Below are positions 61,433 through 64,000 of a DNA stretch of 64,000 bases, in pieces. The stretch comes from HK1 sp965204915. Its GTDB lineage: Bacteria; Pseudomonadota; Gammaproteobacteria; HK1. Position numbers and translations under genes: made by a program. Every line of letters begins with the position of its first letter. Position 1 is the first letter of the stretch. The DNA is taken from assembly GCA_965204915.1 (NCBI GenBank), contig OZ242023.1, forward strand, positions 5,208,001-5,272,000. Reading direction: 5' to 3'. Below the pieces are notes generated by a model that had not been told where the DNA came from, did not search any database, and saw only the letters and a list, made by a program, of their open reading frames with translations.

Positions 61433-62689
61433 ATGACCACGAAGATCCAGACCGTCAACGGCACCGCGTACCGCCGGCCCGATCACCCGATCGTGGTGGT
61501 GTGCATCGACGGCGGCGACCCCGCCTACCTCGAGCACGGCGTGGCCGCAGGCGTCATCCCCAACATGGAACGCTACATGAAGGAAGGGTTCCACACCGTG
61601 GCGCACGGCACCATGCCGAGCTTCACCTGCCCCAACAACATGTCCATCGTGACCGGCCGCCCGGCCTCGGTGCACGGCATCTCCGGCAACTTCTACCTCG
61701 ACCGCGACACCGGCGAGCCGGTGGTGATGACCGGCCCCGAGCTGCTCAAGGTCCCTTCGGTGATGAGCGAGTTCTCGCGCCACGGGGCGCGGGTCGTGTC
61801 GATCACCGCCAAGGACAAGCTGCGCCGGCAGCTCCAGAAGGGCATGGACCTCTCCAACGGCTCGGCCAGCTTCTCCTCGCAGCACGCGGACCGGTGCACG
61901 ATGGAGGAGAACGGCATCGAGGACGCGCTCGGCTTCGTCGATCGGCCGCTGCCGGACATGTACTCGGCCGAGCTCTCGCTCTTCGTGCTCGACGCGGGGC
62001 TCAAGCTGCTGGAGGAGCGCCGCCCGGACATCCTCTACCTCTCCCTCACCGACTACATTCAACATGCCCACGCGCCGGGCGCACCCGAGGCGGACGAGTT
62101 CTACGGGAATCTCGACGCGCGCTTCGGCCGGTTCGAGGAGCTGGGCGCCACCGTGGCCCTCACCGCGGACCACGGCATGAACGAGAAGACCAACGCCGAC
62201 GGCACGCCCCGCGTGATATGGCTGCAGGACCTCCTGGACCACGAGTTCGGCGAGGGCGCGAGCACCGTCATCTGCCCCATCACCGACGCCTTCGTGGGCC
62301 ACCACGGCGCACTCGGCGGCTTCGTGCGCGTGTACTGCCGCGACGGGCTGTCCGGCGAGCGGGTGATGGAGGCCGTCACCGGCACGCCGGGCATCGAGCG
62401 CGTGCTCTCGCGCGCGGACGCGGCCCGGGAGCTCGACCTGCCCTTCGGTCCGGAGGGCGACGTCGCGGTGCTCGGGGACGAGCGCACCGTCATCGGCGCC
62501 CGCGAGACGGACCATGACCTGAGCGGACTCAAGGGCCATCGCCTGCGCACCCACGGCAGCCTCCACGAGGCGGACGTGCCGATCCTCCTCAGCCGCCCGG
62601 TCAGCGAGGAGTACGCGCGCCGCGCCGAGGATGCGCGGCTGCACAGCTACGAGGCGTTCGACTACGCGCTCAACGGCATCGTGAACTGA
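61433..62689 (+). CDS. phnA: Phosphonoacetate hydrolase
   Basis: The 418-residue alkaline phosphatase-superfamily enzyme has VVVCIDGGDPAYLEHG (metal Asp ~26), nucleophile Thr in PSFTCPNNMSIVTGRPASVH (~65), LSLTDYIQHAHAPGAPEADE (Asp and His ligands), LTADHGMNEKTNADGTPRVI (Asp-His) and the C-terminal His in LRTHGSLHEADVP. It cleaves phosphonoacetate to acetate and phosphate with zinc. It is adjacent to the phosphonate importer, so the operon likely feeds imported phosphonoacetate. Confidence 0.93.
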   Translation: MTTKIQTVNGTAYRRPDHPIVVVCIDGGDPAYLEHGVAAGVIPNMERYMKEGFHTVAHGTMPSFTCPNNMSIVTGRPASVHGISGNFYLDRDTGEPVVMTGPELLKVPSVMSEFSRHGARVVSITAKDKLRRQLQKGMDLSNGSASFSSQHADRCTMEENGIEDALGFVDRPLPDMYSAELSLFVLDAGLKLLEERRPDILYLSLTDYIQHAHAPGAPEADEFYGNLDARFGRFEELGATVALTADHGMNEKTNADGTPRVIWLQDLLDHEFGEGASTVICPITDAFVGHHGALGGFVRVYCRDGLSGERVMEAVTGTPGIERVLSRADAARELDLPFGPEGDVAVLGDERTVIGARETDHDLSGLKGHRLRTHGSLHEADVPILLSRPVSEEYARRAEDARLHSYEAFDYALNGIVN

Positions 62690-62704
62690 TTCGGGAGAAC
62701 GACC

Positions 62705-63799
62705 ATGAACAGGACGGGCCGCGCCGTCGTCTACCCGGCGCCGAACGCACCGTTCGAGATACGAGAGTATCCGGTACGCGACGCGCGGGCGGGCGAGGTG
62801 CTGGTGAAGATCGTGATGTCCACCATCTGCCGCTCGGACATCCACTCCTACGAGGGCCGCCGCCCCAACCCCTGCCCCGGCATCCTGGGCCACGAGATCA
62901 TCGGCGTCATCGAGCAGATCGGCGAAGGGATCCGCACGGACATGCGCGGCGACCCGCTCGCGGTGGGGGATCGCGTCACGTGGACCGAGTACTTCGCCGA
63001 CGGCCCGTCGTACTACCGCGACGTGCACGACATGCCGCAGAAGGCGCCGGGGCTGCGCAAGTACGGCCATGACCACGTGGACGACGACCCCCACTTCCTG
63101 GGGGGGTTCGCCGATTACTGCTACATCCTGCCCGGCACCGGCATCCTCAAGCTGCCGGAGGTCCTGAGCGACGAGGAAGCGACTCCGCTCAACTGCGGAA
63201 TCGCCACCATGATCTCGGTCACCGAGGCTGCTGCGGTCGCGGTGGGCGAGACGGTGGTGGTGCAGGGCCTGGGGCTGCTGGGGATCTACGGCTGCGCCAT
63301 CGCCAAGGCCCGGGGTGCGGCCCGGGTCATCGGGTTGGACGCGGTGCCTGCCCGGCTGCGGGCCGCGGAGCGGTTCGGGGCCGATCTCGCGTTCGACGTG
63401 GGCGCGATGAACGAGGACGAGCTGGTCGCGGCGGTCCGCGATGCCTCGCCCCCGGACGGTCCGGACGTGGTGCTGGAAGTGTGCGGCGTCGCCGCGGTGG
63501 TGCCGTCCGGGGTTCGCATGCTGCGCATCGGCGGGCGTTACGTGCTCGCCGGGGTGATCAACCCCGGCTCGTGCTTCGCCCTCGACGGACACGACCTGAT
63601 CCGCAAGTGGATCACCTTGAAGGGGATCCACAACTACCACCCGCGCCATCTGGTCCAGGCGCTCGACTTCGTGATGGCCAATCGCGATCGGTTCCCCTTC
63701 GCGGAGATCGTGGATTCACGCTTCGGCCTGGACCAGCTCGACGAGGCGTTCGCGAAAGCGGCCAGCCACCGTGTACTACGCGCCGCCGTCGTGCCCTGA
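62705..63799 (+). CDS. Phosphonate-associated zinc-type alcohol dehydrogenase (TIGR03366-like)
   Basis: The 364-residue MDR protein has VMSTICRSDIHSYEGRRPNP, GHEIIGVIEQIGEG (zinc site), GGFADYCYILPGTGILKLPE, NAD domain VVVQGLGLLGIYGCAIAKAR and ITLKGIHNYHPRHLVQALDF. This close pattern is found in phosphonate-catabolism clusters (HpnZ-like). It probably oxidises an alcohol precursor (for example a hydroxyalkylphosphonate). It lies 15 bases after phnA. Confidence 0.85.
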   Translation: MNRTGRAVVYPAPNAPFEIREYPVRDARAGEVLVKIVMSTICRSDIHSYEGRRPNPCPGILGHEIIGVIEQIGEGIRTDMRGDPLAVGDRVTWTEYFADGPSYYRDVHDMPQKAPGLRKYGHDHVDDDPHFLGGFADYCYILPGTGILKLPEVLSDEEATPLNCGIATMISVTEAAAVAVGETVVVQGLGLLGIYGCAIAKARGAARVIGLDAVPARLRAAERFGADLAFDVGAMNEDELVAAVRDASPPDGPDVVLEVCGVAAVVPSGVRMLRIGGRYVLAGVINPGSCFALDGHDLIRKWITLKGIHNYHPRHLVQALDFVMANRDRFPFAEIVDSRFGLDQLDEAFAKAASHRVLRAAVVP

Positions 63800-64000
63800 C
63801 GGGCCGGGGCATCGCGAATATCCGCCGGTAGAGGTTTTCAAGCACGCGGTGCCCGTTGGCGGCGGAGCGGCCAAGCCGATCCGTAATGATCCGGCGGTGG
63901 CGTTCGCGCAGTGTGAGGATCCCGGCTGCGGTCTGTGTGGCCTGCTGGCTGACCTCGAAGACGCCCCGAAGAAAAAATGCGAGCCATGATTCCCAGGTGC
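63800..64000 (+). other. Right edge: possible fragment, not identified
   Basis: The plus-strand frame 63771-63989 continues from inside the dehydrogenase and ends ...AFAQCEDPGCGLCGLLADLE, then DAPKKKCEP. The Cys-rich end has natural composition and could be a remnant of another gene, but no family is recognised. The window ends 11 bases later. Confidence 0.25.

Noticed and set aside
61160..63649. Long minus-strand open frame (829 codons) opposite phnA and adh
   Set aside because: It lies wholly antisense to genes with clear catalytic motifs, is His/Arg/Val-rich and has no recognisable domain; it is a GC-rich shadow frame.

Overview
The window is a GC-rich bacterial chromosome segment, most likely from a gammaproteobacterium. 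The evidence is a housekeeping block at 46.4-52.6 kb with the order tRNA-Gln, ispE, lolB, TPR lipoprotein, then divergent hemA and prfA. LolB is a beta/gammaproteobacterial outer-membrane lipoprotein factor, and lolB-ispE-tRNA-Gln next to hemA-prfA is the classic gammaproteobacterial arrangement. Usual neighbours are missing (no prs after tRNA-Gln, no prmC after prfA). Together with many toxin-antitoxin (TA) pairs, defence genes, MITE-like elements and decayed genes, this points to a fluid genome. A host-associated or sponge-symbiont lifestyle is possible but is only an inference.

Layout. 0-9 kb is a defence island. It holds two tandem modules of an OLD/RecF-like ATPase plus a DUF4276 (Toprim-like) protein (the first cut by the window edge, the last frameshifted), an ImmA/IrrE-like protein without its zinc motif, and a visibly more AT-rich two-gene nuclease/helicase operon resembling Hachiman (hamA/hamB). 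9.4-16.5 kb is a rearranged type I restriction locus: hsdS, a decayed hsdR start, a Phd/PIN TA module, a C-terminally shortened hsdR, a small gene split by a 135-bp MITE, a second restriction-type nuclease and an M48-type metalloprotease remnant. 16.5-21 kb carries branched-chain amino-acid-type ABC genes (permease remnant, two ATPases), pncA and an N-methylhydantoinase B gene. 21-35 kb is a second accessory region: four more TA modules, a giant ~2,050-residue fused glycosyltransferase/kinase-like/methyltransferase gene, an OLD-type ATPase, a ST7-like TPR gene, pseudogenes and a MITE. 35-38 kb has a truncated adenine methyltransferase and a NYN-LOTUS protein. 38.5-46 kb is metabolic: an NCS2 permease, FAH-family hydrolase, IlvD/Edd sugar-acid dehydratase, 2-hydroxyacid dehydrogenase and FAD-dependent amine oxidase. 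46-52.6 kb is the housekeeping block. 52.7-55.2 kb has a HAD phosphatase, a F420-type PPOX oxidoreductase, cofC and a PaaI-type thioesterase. 55.4-63.8 kb is a phosphonate region: a two-domain metallophosphoesterase, then phnD-phnC-phnE-phnE, phosphonoacetate hydrolase and a phosphonate-associated alcohol dehydrogenase.

Most unusual signals. (1) Two copies of a MITE-like element (30235-30392 and 46061-46232) have the same outer and inner inverted repeats, but their central core lies in opposite orientations, as if flipped. (2) Conserved enzymes (HsdR, LivF, the giant fusion protein, the NCS2 permease, the hydantoinase) carry in-frame low-complexity repeats. One is a 108-bp unit with a 19-bp palindrome inserted in both orientations in a single gene, like Rickettsia palindromic elements. 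(3) TA modules are flanked by decayed duplicates of neighbouring gene ends (hsdS/hsdR; the OLD ATPase). (4) The giant fusion protein has no single family I can name.
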